Below are positions 1-5,746 of a stretch of DNA of 5,801 nt, in pieces. The first letter of the stretch is position 1. Each line of letters begins with the position of its first letter. Made by a program: the position numbers and the translations under genes. Source of the DNA: an uncultured Propioniciclava sp. (GTDB lineage Bacteria > Actinomycetota > Actinomycetes > Propionibacteriales > Propionibacteriaceae); NCBI GenBank assembly GCA_937872005.1, contig CALMPQ010000448.1, positions 1 through 5,801 on the forward strand, in the 5' to 3' direction. The notes under the pieces are model-generated. The model was not told the DNA's origin. It did not search any database and was given only the letters and a program-made list of their open reading frames with translations.

Positions 1-12
1 CTCTTCCGATCT
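1..12. other. Illumina adapter remnant at contig start
   Basis: The first 12 bases, CTCTTCCGATCT, are identical to the 3' end of the common Illumina TruSeq adapter (which ends GCTCTTCCGATCT). They sit at the extreme edge of the sequence, where untrimmed adapter is expected. Read on the minus strand they would add Arg-Ser-Glu-Glu in frame to the truncated treZ product. Those four residues should not be counted as protein. A genomic 12-mer of the same sequence by chance at exactly this place is very unlikely. Confidence 0.9.
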
Positions 13-1635
13 GCCGCGCGGCGCGACGACCACCGTCACCGGGCCGTGGTCCAGCGCGAACCAGTCGTCGGCGTGCCGGGTCGACACCGGCAGCCCCGGC
101 TCGGCGAGGAACTCCCGGCGCGTCCGGATCAACGTGCGGTACCACCCCAGCATCGCTTCCGGCTCGCGCCGGTGGCGCTCGTCCCAGTCGAGGGTGGACG
201 CCGTGAACGTCGCCGGGTCCTGGGGGTCGGGGATGGGGGCGTCCGGGCCGTAGATCGCGGCCCAGCCGTGCTCGGCGAACTCGCGGAGCCGACCCTGGGT
301 GATCAGGGCGCCCAGGTCGTGGTCGTGGTCGCAGAAGAAGCGGAACGGCGTGTGGGTGCCCCACTCCTGGCCCTGGAACAGCATCGGCGTGAACGGGCCG
401 AGCAGCAGCAGGGCCGCCCCACCGGCGACGGCGCCGGGGGAGAGGCGCTCGTCGGGGCGGTCCCCCAGACCGCGGTTGCCGACCTGGTCGTGGTTCTGGG
501 TGAAGGTGACGAAGCGGCGGCGGTCGACGTCGTCGGGGACGGGCGCGCCCCACGGCTCGTCGCGGAACGTCGAGTGCCCACCCTCGTGCACGAACACGCG
601 CTCGAACGCGTGCGCGAGCGTCTCGGGTGAGCCGAAGTCGACGTAGTAGCCGAACGTCTCGCCGGTCAGCCAGCCGTGCAGGGCGTGGTGGACGTCGTCG
701 GCCCACTGGCCGTCCATGCCGCGGCCGCCGTCGGCGGTCGGGCTGATCATCGCGACGTCGTTGAGGTCGGATTCGGCGATGAGGGTGAGGGGGCGGTTGA
801 CCTCCCGCTCGAGGTCGGCGACCGCGTCGGAGAGCTCGGCGAGGATGTGCCGGGGGGAGTCGTCGACGAGGGCGTGCACGGCGTCCAGGCGCAGGGCGTC
901 GAGATGGAAGTCGCGCAGCCAGCGGGTGGCGTTGTCGACGATGAACGCCCGGACGCCCTCGTTGTGCTCGTCGTCGAGGTTGATCGCCGCGCCCCACGGG
1001 GTGTGGTGCCTCGTCGTGTAGTAGGGGCCGAACTCGGCGACGTAGTTGCCGGCCGGGCCGAAGTGGTTGTGCACGACGTCGAGGCAGACCGCGAGGCCGC
1101 GGGCGTGGGCGGCGTCGACGAATCGTTGGAGGGCCTCGGGGCCGCCGTAGGCCTCGTGGACCGCGTACCAGCTGACGCCGTCGTAGCCCCAGCCCCGGTC
1201 GCCGGGGAACGGCACGACCGGCATCAGCTCGACGGTGTCGACGCCCAGCTCGACGAGGTGGTCGAGGCGTTCGATGGCCGAATCCAGCGTGCCGCCGGGG
1301 GTGAACGTGCCGACATGCAGCTCATAGAACACCCCGCCGAGCACCTCGCGCCCGACCCAGTCGTGGTCGGTCCAGGCGAAGGCGGACGCGTCGAAGACCT
1401 GGCTGGGGCCGTGGACGCCGAACGGCTGGCGTCCGCTGCGGGGGTCGGGGCGGGGTTCACCGCCGTCGACCGAGAGCAGGTAGTCGGCGCCGACCGGGAG
1501 GTCGATCGTCCAGTACTCGCCGTCGCGGGTGAGGGTGCGGCGCGTGGTCGCCCCCGAGCCGTCACTCGTGGCGCCCGTGGTGGTGACGACCTCGACCGAG
1601 GTGGCCAGGGGGGCCCAGACACGGATCTCAGGCAT
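13..1635 (-). CDS. treZ: Malto-oligosyltrehalose trehalohydrolase (TreZ), C-terminus missing at contig edge
   Basis: GH13-family cytoplasmic enzyme that hydrolyses the alpha-1,4 bond next to the terminal trehalosyl unit of maltooligosyl trehalose, releasing free trehalose. I translated it by hand from the ATG at 1635: 541 residues are open before the adapter, with no stop. An N-terminal CBM48/isoamylase-N-like beta domain (about 1-85, IRVWAPL...DPRSGRQPFGVHGPS) is followed by YELHVGTFTP (104-113), GYDG (150-153) and GH13 region I DVVHNH (186-191). The catalytic set is complete: nucleophile Asp251 in ALRLDAVH, acid/base Glu288 in LIAESD and Asp383 in QNHDQVGNR. Family members are usually about 560-600 residues, so roughly 20-60 residues of the C-terminal beta domain are lost. 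The start overlaps the treY stop by 8 nt and has an AGGGG Shine-Dalgarno 7 nt upstream inside treY, which suggests translational coupling. GlgB-type branching enzymes are the nearest alternative, but the conserved strings fit TreZ. Confidence 0.95.
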
Positions 1636-4360
1636 GGCCGTTCCCCTCACCGGTGCCACGCTCGAAGAAGCGCTTGGTCAGCCAGCCCAGCAGGCCGGTG
1701 CTCTCGGCCTCGGGTTCGCCCTGCACCGGCGTCCGCGGGGACGCCACCCGCCCGGTCGCATCCCGGCGCGGGGTGGCCCGGAAGATGGGGTCGTCGCCCT
1801 CGAGGGCACCGGCGAGCCACTCGGCCTCGGCGCGGGCCTGTGAACCGTCGGGCCCGGCGACCTTCTCCAGCACCGCGCAGGGGTAGCGGTGCAGCACCTC
1901 GGCGAGCAGCACCGTGCCGCCCTCGTGCTCGCTCCCGGTCAGGACGTCGCGCCACGTGCCCTCGGGCAGCACCACCGAGTGCTCGGTGAAGCCGTCCTGC
2001 TTGGCCAGGTCGCGGTGCAGCCGCGAGGCGATCGTCACCACGCGCGGGTCGTCCCCCCGCGCGAAGCACAGGGCATGTCCCGTGCTGGAGGGCAGCGGAC
2101 GGTAGGCCGCGGCGTCCCCCACGAAGACCTCGGGCAGGCGGCGCCGCAGCCGCAGGATCTCGCGCGTGACGTGGAACTTCTCCTCGGCCAGCGTGAGCGG
2201 GTCGCGGCGGTCGAGGTAGCTGCCGAGGTCGGCCAGCGCGGCGAAGTCGGCCGCACCGCGGTTGTCGGGGTCGACCAGGTAGTTCTGCAGGGTCTCGCAC
2301 GACTGGTAGAGGTCGGCGACGCCCAGGCACGTGAGCTGGATCGTCTTGCGCGACAGGATCGACACCCGCACCGTGTCGGCGGTGTAGTCGTACCAGTCCT
2401 GGAAGGCGCCCATCAGGTCGCCGTCGTCGTAGATCTTCGTGATGAACTCCAGCAGGGACGCCTCGGCCTCGGCATCCTGCCCCGTCCAGGACGTCCAGAT
2501 CTTCTGCTCCCGGGAGGCCTTGAGCATGTACTGCTCGAGCCGTTCGCGCTCGATGGGGCCCTCAGGCGTCCAGGTGCCCGCGAGGACCTGCCAGAACAGG
2601 TTCTCGGTGTGGCCCTCGATGCCCTCGGCGTAGGGGTGGAGCTTGGCGACCAGCGCGCGCCACTCGGGGGCGTACTGGGCGATGACGCCGATGCGCGAGC
2701 GCACGTCCTCGGAGCGCTTGGTGTCGTGCGTGGTGCCACACGTCATGGTGGTGGGCCACGTGTCGGCCATCGTCGAGCACCAGCGGTGGAACTCGTCGGT
2801 GGAGATGCCCCACGTCTCGGGGGAGCCGCCGACCTCGTTGAGGGCGACGAGGTGGGTCCAGCGGTAGAAGGCGGTGTCCTCGACGCCCTTGGCCTGCACG
2901 GCGCCACACACCTGCTGGAACCGCACGACGAGCTCGTCGCGCATCGCGCGTTGGGCACGTCCCTGGCTGCCGACCTCGCGGCCCAGGACGAGGTCGACCA
3001 CGACGTCCATGGTGTCGTGCAGCTCGGGGTCCAGCGCGCGGTTGGCCCGCTGGGCGGCGGCGGTGACGAGCTCGACGGCCTCCGCCGGGGCGTCCTCGCC
3101 GGGCACGACGTAGGCGCGGTAGCGGTCGAAGGCGATGACGAGCTCGGTGAGGCAGGCGCGGGTCCAGCTGAAGGTGTGGTCGCGCAGCATGATGTCGTCG
3201 CGGCAGATGTCGTTGGCCAGGGTGGCGATGCGGTGCACCTCGGCGACGAGGCTCGTCGTGGTGATCTCGCGCTTGGCCTCGTCGATGACGTCGTGCAGCG
3301 TGCCGGGGATGTCCCCGGTCAGCAGGTGCGCGACGGTGCCGAGGTCGGAGTAGCCGTTGGGGTCGCACTGCAGGGCGCTGATGCGCCAGCTGGCGTCGTA
3401 GCCGGTGGTGCCGGCGACGGGCCAGTCGTCCTGCATGGCCTCGTCGCCCTCGAGGATCTTCTCGGCGATGATCCATGCCCCGCCGGTGGCCTTGGACAGC
3501 CGGCGCATGTAGCCGCGCGGGTCGGCCAGACCGTCGGGGTGGTCGATGCGGAACGCGTCGATGTGGCCCGCGTGGAACAGGTCGAGCAGCAGGGCGTGGG
3601 TGGCGTCGAAGACCTCGGGATCCTCGACGCGCACCGCGACGAGGGTGTCGACGTCGAAGAACCGCCGGAAGTTGAGCTCCTCGGCCGCGACCTTCCAGTA
3701 GGCGAGGCGGTAGAACTGCTCCTTCACGCACAGGTGCATGGGCAGGTTCTCGGTGCCCGCGCGCACGGGGAACACATGGTCGTAGTAGACGAGCACGTTC
3801 TGCTCGCCCTCGTCCTCGTGCCCGGGGATCACCCGGCGCTCGAGCGTGATCTCGTCGTTGGCCAGCACCGTGCCGATGCGGGCGCCCAGCACCGGCATCA
3901 GGATGCCGTCGCCGTCGCCACCCTCGGCGGTGCCGTCGAACCAGTTCGCGTAGGGGGAGTTCGGGCCTTCCTTCAGCACCGACCACAGGGCGGTGTTGTG
4001 GTGGATCGGCGTCGGCACGCCCATGTGGTTCGGGACGACGTCGACGATGATGCCCATGTTCCGGGCGTGGGCCGCGGTGGCGAGGCGTTCGAAGCCCTCG
4101 CGGCCGCCCATCTCCGCGCTGATGCGCGTGGGGTCGACCACGTCGTAGCCGTGCGTGCTGCCGGGGGCCGCCTGCAGGATCGGGCTCAGGTACAGGTCGG
4201 TGACGCCGAGGTCCTCCAAGTAGTCGAGCTGCTCGGCCGCCTGGTCGAAGCTGAGGTCGGGCCCCAACTGCAGGCGGTACGTGGACACCGGCGTGCGGCG
4301 TCCGGTCGACGGGAGGTGCGGGCGGGGGGTCGCCACGCTCGCTGCGCTGGTCTGGCTCAA
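1628..4360 (-). CDS. treY: Malto-oligosyltrehalose synthase (TreY)
   Basis: GH13 intramolecular transglucosylase. It converts the reducing-end alpha-1,4 linkage of maltodextrins into alpha,alpha-1,1, giving maltooligosyl trehalose, the substrate of TreZ encoded just downstream. From the TTG at 4360 the product is 910 aa. In numbering from the farther upstream TTG at 4402 (924 aa), the family signatures are TYRLQL (41-46), DVVPNHMG (121-128), FRIDHPDGL with nucleophile Asp287, IIAEKILEGDE with acid/base Glu314, QAKGVEDTAFYR (503-514), THDTKRSEDVRSR (558-570, His559-Asp560) and DPDNR (711-715). I prefer 4360 because AAGGA (4368-4372) lies 7 nt before it, while the 4402 TTG has no properly spaced ribosome binding site. 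Family homology begins only near residue 37. Most TreY proteins are about 765-830 aa; the excess is an N-terminal extension and a tail of about 77 residues (848-924). The usual YQGTE motif reads YQSCE here (699-703). Confidence 0.96.
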   Translation of the reverse strand: MSQTSAASVATPRPHLPSTGRRTPVSTYRLQLGPDLSFDQAAEQLDYLEDLGVTDLYLSPILQAAPGSTHGYDVVDPTRISAEMGGREGFERLATAAHARNMGIIVDVVPNHMGVPTPIHHNTALWSVLKEGPNSPYANWFDGTAEGGDGDGILMPVLGARIGTVLANDEITLERRVIPGHEDEGEQNVLVYYDHVFPVRAGTENLPMHLCVKEQFYRLAYWKVAAEELNFRRFFDVDTLVAVRVEDPEVFDATHALLLDLFHAGHIDAFRIDHPDGLADPRGYMRRLSKATGGAWIIAEKILEGDEAMQDDWPVAGTTGYDASWRISALQCDPNGYSDLGTVAHLLTGDIPGTLHDVIDEAKREITTTSLVAEVHRIATLANDICRDDIMLRDHTFSWTRACLTELVIAFDRYRAYVVPGEDAPAEAVELVTAAAQRANRALDPELHDTMDVVVDLVLGREVGSQGRAQRAMRDELVVRFQQVCGAVQAKGVEDTAFYRWTHLVALNEVGGSPETWGISTDEFHRWCSTMADTWPTTMTCGTTHDTKRSEDVRSRIGVIAQYAPEWRALVAKLHPYAEGIEGHTENLFWQVLAGTWTPEGPIERERLEQYMLKASREQKIWTSWTGQDAEAEASLLEFITKIYDDGDLMGAFQDWYDYTADTVRVSILSRKTIQLTCLGVADLYQSCETLQNYLVDPDNRGAADFAALADLGSYLDRRDPLTLAEEKFHVTREILRLRRRLPEVFVGDAAAYRPLPSSTGHALCFARGDDPRVVTIASRLHRDLAKQDGFTEHSVVLPEGTWRDVLTGSEHEGGTVLLAEVLHRYPCAVLEKVAGPDGSQARAEAEWLAGALEGDDPIFRATPRRDATGRVASPRTPVQGEPEAESTGLLGWLTKRFFERGTGEGNGHA

Positions 4361-4406
4361 GGGAGCATCCTTGTCATCCGGGGTGCAGTGGCTGCCAGCC
4401 AACCTA
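4361..4406 (-). promoter_or_regulatory. Candidate treY promoter -10 box and ribosome binding site
   Basis: On the minus strand, TAGGTT (4401-4406) fits the actinobacterial TANNNT -10 pattern. It would start a transcript near 4394, leaving a leader of about 34 nt that holds AAGGA (4368-4372) 7 nt before the TTG at 4360. This would place the upstream in-frame TTG at 4402 outside the transcript, and is a second reason to prefer 4360. No good -35 hexamer is seen; the expected place is occupied by one copy of the tandem repeat. The ribosome binding site is clear, but the -10 box is only an inference. Confidence 0.4.
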
Positions 4407-4413
4407 TCGAATC

Positions 4414-4451
4414 CGCCGACAGCCTGTGTTCCGGACGCCGACAGCCTGTGT
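4414..4451. repeat. Tandem 16-bp direct repeat (two perfect copies, 22-bp period)
   Basis: CGCCGACAGCCTGTGT occurs at 4414-4429 and again at 4436-4451, separated by the 6-bp palindrome TCCGGA. Each copy contains ACAGCCTGT, itself a 4+1+4 inverted repeat. The spacing of 22 bp is about two helical turns, so both copies face the same side of the DNA. They lie just upstream of, and overlap the expected -35 region of, the candidate treY promoter. A paired operator for a regulator of treYZ is a reasonable guess; a short duplication arising by slippage is the alternative. Confidence 0.75.
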
Positions 4452-4458
4452 CGGCGTC
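4434..4458 (-). terminator. Perfect 10-bp inverted repeat at the stop of the small gene; terminator or operator
   Basis: GACGCCGACA and TGTCGGCGTC (4434-4443 and 4449-4458) form a perfect 10-bp stem around a 5-nt GCCTG loop. It begins inside the TGA stop codon (4457-4459) of the small minus-strand gene, which is where an intrinsic terminator for that gene would sit. No T-run follows on the minus strand. That fits either a U-less actinobacterial terminator or attenuator ahead of treY, or a protein-binding site, since the downstream repeat copy (4414-4429) has lost most of the second arm. Confidence 0.5.
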
Positions 4459-4750
4459 AGTTCTGGGGGTCGTCGACGATCGGCTGGGTATCGGCGTGGG
4501 CGTCCGGCACGGTGCGCGGACCGAAACCGACATCATCTTGCTGGGCGATGTGGTCGGCGCCCGCCCAGCGCTCGAGGTACTCGGGTTGGCGGCGCACCCA
4601 CTCGGCGCGCTCCCCGGTCGGGCGCTCGCCGTGCGGGTAGTCGGGGTCCTGCTCGAGCCGGACCGTCTCGATCGCCTGGTACCTGCCCTCGGCGGACAGG
4701 CCGTTCCACCACTGCTCGTGCGACTCGTGCTCGTTGGCTTCGGTGCTCAT
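4457..4750 (-). CDS. Small acidic hypothetical protein (97 aa)
   Basis: I do not recognise this family. The 97-residue product begins MSTEANEHESHEQWWNGL, has no signal peptide or membrane segment, contains about 21 Asp/Glu against about 8 Arg, and has no lysine. A central charged stretch (about residues 18-64) with Tyr/Trp at intervals (RYQAIETVRLEQDPDYP, RAEWVRRQPEYLERW) looks helical and folded. The last 30 residues look disordered. It runs in the same direction as treY, ending 96 bp before the treY start with an inverted repeat in between, so it is either a separate transcript or the first gene of an attenuated operon. The ATG at 4750 is preceded by TAGGGT and only six further bases, which suggests a leaderless start. 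The open frame, the start context and coding-like amino-acid use support a real gene; its function is unknown. Confidence 0.7.
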   Translation of the reverse strand: MSTEANEHESHEQWWNGLSAEGRYQAIETVRLEQDPDYPHGERPTGERAEWVRRQPEYLERWAGADHIAQQDDVGFGPRTVPDAHADTQPIVDDPQN

Positions 4751-4756
4751 GGAGTC

Positions 4757-4762
4757 ACCCTA
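4757..4762 (-). promoter_or_regulatory. Candidate -10 box for a leaderless transcript of the small gene
   Basis: On the minus strand TAGGGT (TANNNT pattern) is followed by GACTCC and then the ATG at 4750. A transcript beginning 7 nt after the -10 box would therefore start at, or within a base of, the A of the start codon. Leaderless messages of this layout are common in actinobacteria. No clear -35 hexamer is present, and GGGTGA could instead serve as a weak ribosome binding site on a longer transcript. Confidence 0.4.
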
Positions 4763-4829
4763 GGCGCCCGCTCGCGTGATTCCCACCCCAAGTCAGGGAC
4801 GATTCGGGGGCTCGGGGCGTCCGCGGGTC

Positions 4830-4854
4830 TACCCTTCGGGGTGGCAGAAGGAGG
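4830..4854 (+). promoter_or_regulatory. Candidate -10 box, small hairpin and strong ribosome binding site before the AEC gene
   Basis: AAGGAGG (4848-4854) lies 5 nt before the GTG at 4860 and is close to a perfect Shine-Dalgarno; it decides the start of the transporter gene. Upstream, TACCCT (4830-4835) fits a TANNNT -10 box but has no matching -35. ACCC-TTCG-GGGT (4831-4842) can fold into a 4-bp UUCG hairpin. The ribosome binding site is firm, the promoter is weakly supported, and the hairpin is too short to interpret. Confidence 0.5.
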
Positions 4855-4859
4855 AGACG

Positions 4860-5576
4860 GTGCTGGACATCCTGGTCATCACCGCACCCATCTACCTGTG
4901 CATCTTCACGGGGTGGCTGTTCACGCGCATCGGGCTGTTCCGCCGCTCCGACATGGACACGCTCGGCGCGTTCGTCATGAACGTCGCCCTGCCCTCGCTG
5001 GTGTTCCTGTCGATCGCACGGCGCCCGCTGGGGGAGGTGGCCAACCCCACGTACCTGCTCGGGTACGCAGTCACGAGCCTGGTGCTGTTGGTGGGCGCCT
5101 ACCTCTGGGCGCGTCGCATCAACCGGACGCCGCGGGCTGCGGCCGCCTTCGACGCGATGGGGTCGGGCGGTGCGAACTCGGGTTACGTGGGGTTCCCGCT
5201 CCTGATGGTCGTGATGCCGTCGGTGGCGGGCGTCGTGTTCGGGATGAATGTCCTGGTCGAGTCGCTGATCACCGTGCCCCTCGCCCTGTTCTGGGCCGAG
5301 CGGGGTGAGGACGCCTCGAGCCTGCTCCGGAGCATCCGTCGCTCGGTCACCTCGATGCTGCGCATGCCGGTGTTCATCGGACTGCTGGCCGGGATCGTCG
5401 CCTCGGCGGTCTCCCTGCCGCTGCCCGCGGTGGTGGTGACGTCCTTCGACCTGTTCGGTCGTGCCAGCACGGGGCTGGCCCTGTTCGCCGTGGGAGGCCT
5501 GCTCGTCGGGCTGTCCCTGCGGGGCAATGTCGCGCGGATCGTCGGCGAATATGACCTGCGGCAGAGTGCGTGCTAA
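4860..5576 (+). CDS. AEC (auxin efflux carrier) family transporter, C-terminally truncated
   Basis: Putative secondary transporter of the AEC family (bacterial relatives of plant PIN proteins), which moves small organic anions across the cytoplasmic membrane; the substrate cannot be told. The GTG at 4860 is chosen because AAGGAGG lies 5 nt upstream and the product then begins MLDILVITAPIYLCIFTGWL, a typical AEC first helix. The longer in-frame start at 4776 adds 28 polar residues without support. The 238-aa product shows membrane segments at about 3-22, 35-52, 66-83, 133-146, 154-170, 195-215 and 223-240, and the family's fourth-helix motif NSGYVGFPL. Family members are about 305-320 aa with ten helices in two inverted repeats. 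Here the last two or three helices are missing after LFAVGGLLVGLSLRG. The final codons (GAA TAT ... AGT) are unusual for this genome and coincide with the tRNA-Leu promoter, and the TAA stop is inside its -10 box. It is probably a decayed, non-functional remnant. Confidence 0.85.
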   Translation: MLDILVITAPIYLCIFTGWLFTRIGLFRRSDMDTLGAFVMNVALPSLVFLSIARRPLGEVANPTYLLGYAVTSLVLLVGAYLWARRINRTPRAAAAFDAMGSGGANSGYVGFPLLMVVMPSVAGVVFGMNVLVESLITVPLALFWAERGEDASSLLRSIRRSVTSMLRMPVFIGLLAGIVASAVSLPLPAVVVTSFDLFGRASTGLALFAVGGLLVGLSLRGNVARIVGEYDLRQSAC

Positions 5577-5579
5577 GGT
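5551..5579 (+). promoter_or_regulatory. tRNA-Leu promoter, overlapping the 3' end of the AEC gene
   Basis: ATGACC (5551-5556) is separated by 17 bp from TAAGGT (5574-5579). This gives a -35 with the TGAC core and a -10 of TANNNT form, at ideal spacing. Transcription would start near 5586, about 22 nt before the mature tRNA. The leader can form a small GCGA-loop hairpin (GTCCCC at 5589-5594 with GGGGGC at 5599-5604). The TAA stop codon of the truncated transporter (5574-5576) is the first half of the -10 box. Confidence 0.65.
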
Positions 5580-5607
5580 ACTCAGGCTGTCCCCGCGAGG
5601 GGGCCAC

Positions 5608-5690
5608 GCGCGAGTGGCGGAATGGCAGACGCGCACGGTTCAGGTCCGTGTGTCCGAAAGGACGTGGAGGTTCAACTCCTCTCTCGCGCA
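5608..5690 (+). tRNA. tRNA-Leu (anticodon CAG)
   Basis: An 83-nt class II tRNA that reads CUG codons. All arms can be drawn. The acceptor GCGCGAG (5608-5614) pairs perfectly with CTCGCGC (5683-5689), with discriminator A at 5690. The D arm is GCG/CGC (5617-5619 with 5630-5632). The anticodon stem CACGG/CCGTG (5634-5638 with 5646-5650) carries loop TTCAGGT, anticodon CAG at 5641-5643. A long variable arm GTCC-GAAA-GGAC, typical of leucine and serine tRNAs, is followed by a T arm with TTCAACT loop (5666-5682). The CCA end is not encoded. Discriminator A and the anticodon settle leucine rather than serine. A strong terminator follows 3 nt later, so it is a single-gene unit. Confidence 0.97.
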
Positions 5691-5693
5691 CTC

Positions 5694-5725
5694 AAGGCCA
5701 AGTCCTTCGGGACTTGGCCTTTTGC
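5694..5725 (+). terminator. Intrinsic terminator of tRNA-Leu
   Basis: AAGGCCAAGTCC (5694-5705) and GGACTTGGCCTT (5710-5721) form a perfect 12-bp stem closed by a TTCG tetraloop. The T-rich stretch TTTTGCTTTG covers the end of the stem and what follows. It begins 3 nt after the tRNA discriminator base, so it ends that transcript. Confidence 0.93.
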
Positions 5726-5746
5726 TTTGCCCACTAGGGGTTTCGC

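Noticed and set aside
676..1989. A 437-codon plus-strand open frame antisense to treZ, and the 46-630 plus-strand frame
   Set aside because: Both lie antisense to treZ, whose frame contains every GH13 motif. Their products are low-complexity Val/Gly/Arg-rich strings.
4394..4435. GGAAC on the minus strand upstream of treY as an ECF sigma factor -35 box
   Set aside because: The nearest GTT-type -10 is 24 nt away, too far for known ECF promoters (about 16-19 nt).
4831..4842. ACCC-TTCG-GGGT hairpin before the AEC gene as a riboswitch or attenuator
   Set aside because: A 4-bp stem is expected by chance in such G+C-rich DNA, and there is no further conserved structure around it.
4776..4859. 28-residue N-terminal extension of the AEC transporter from an in-frame ATT-type start at 4776
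   Set aside because: The extension is polar, has no ribosome binding site, and covers the AAGGAGG that serves the GTG at 4860.
1889..5308. A 1139-codon open frame on the plus strand, antisense to treY and running across the small gene and the transporter
   Set aside because: It is a typical third-position GC shadow: the product is dominated by Val, Gly, Ala, Arg and Asp with no domain, and it runs opposite to the strongly conserved treY. It has no ribosome binding site of note.
4755..5636. A 293-codon minus-strand frame antisense to the AEC gene and the tRNA
   Set aside because: It runs through the tRNA-Leu gene and its promoter and is rich in His, Gln, Arg and Asp without a domain. The plus-strand frame has clear membrane helices and a strong ribosome binding site.
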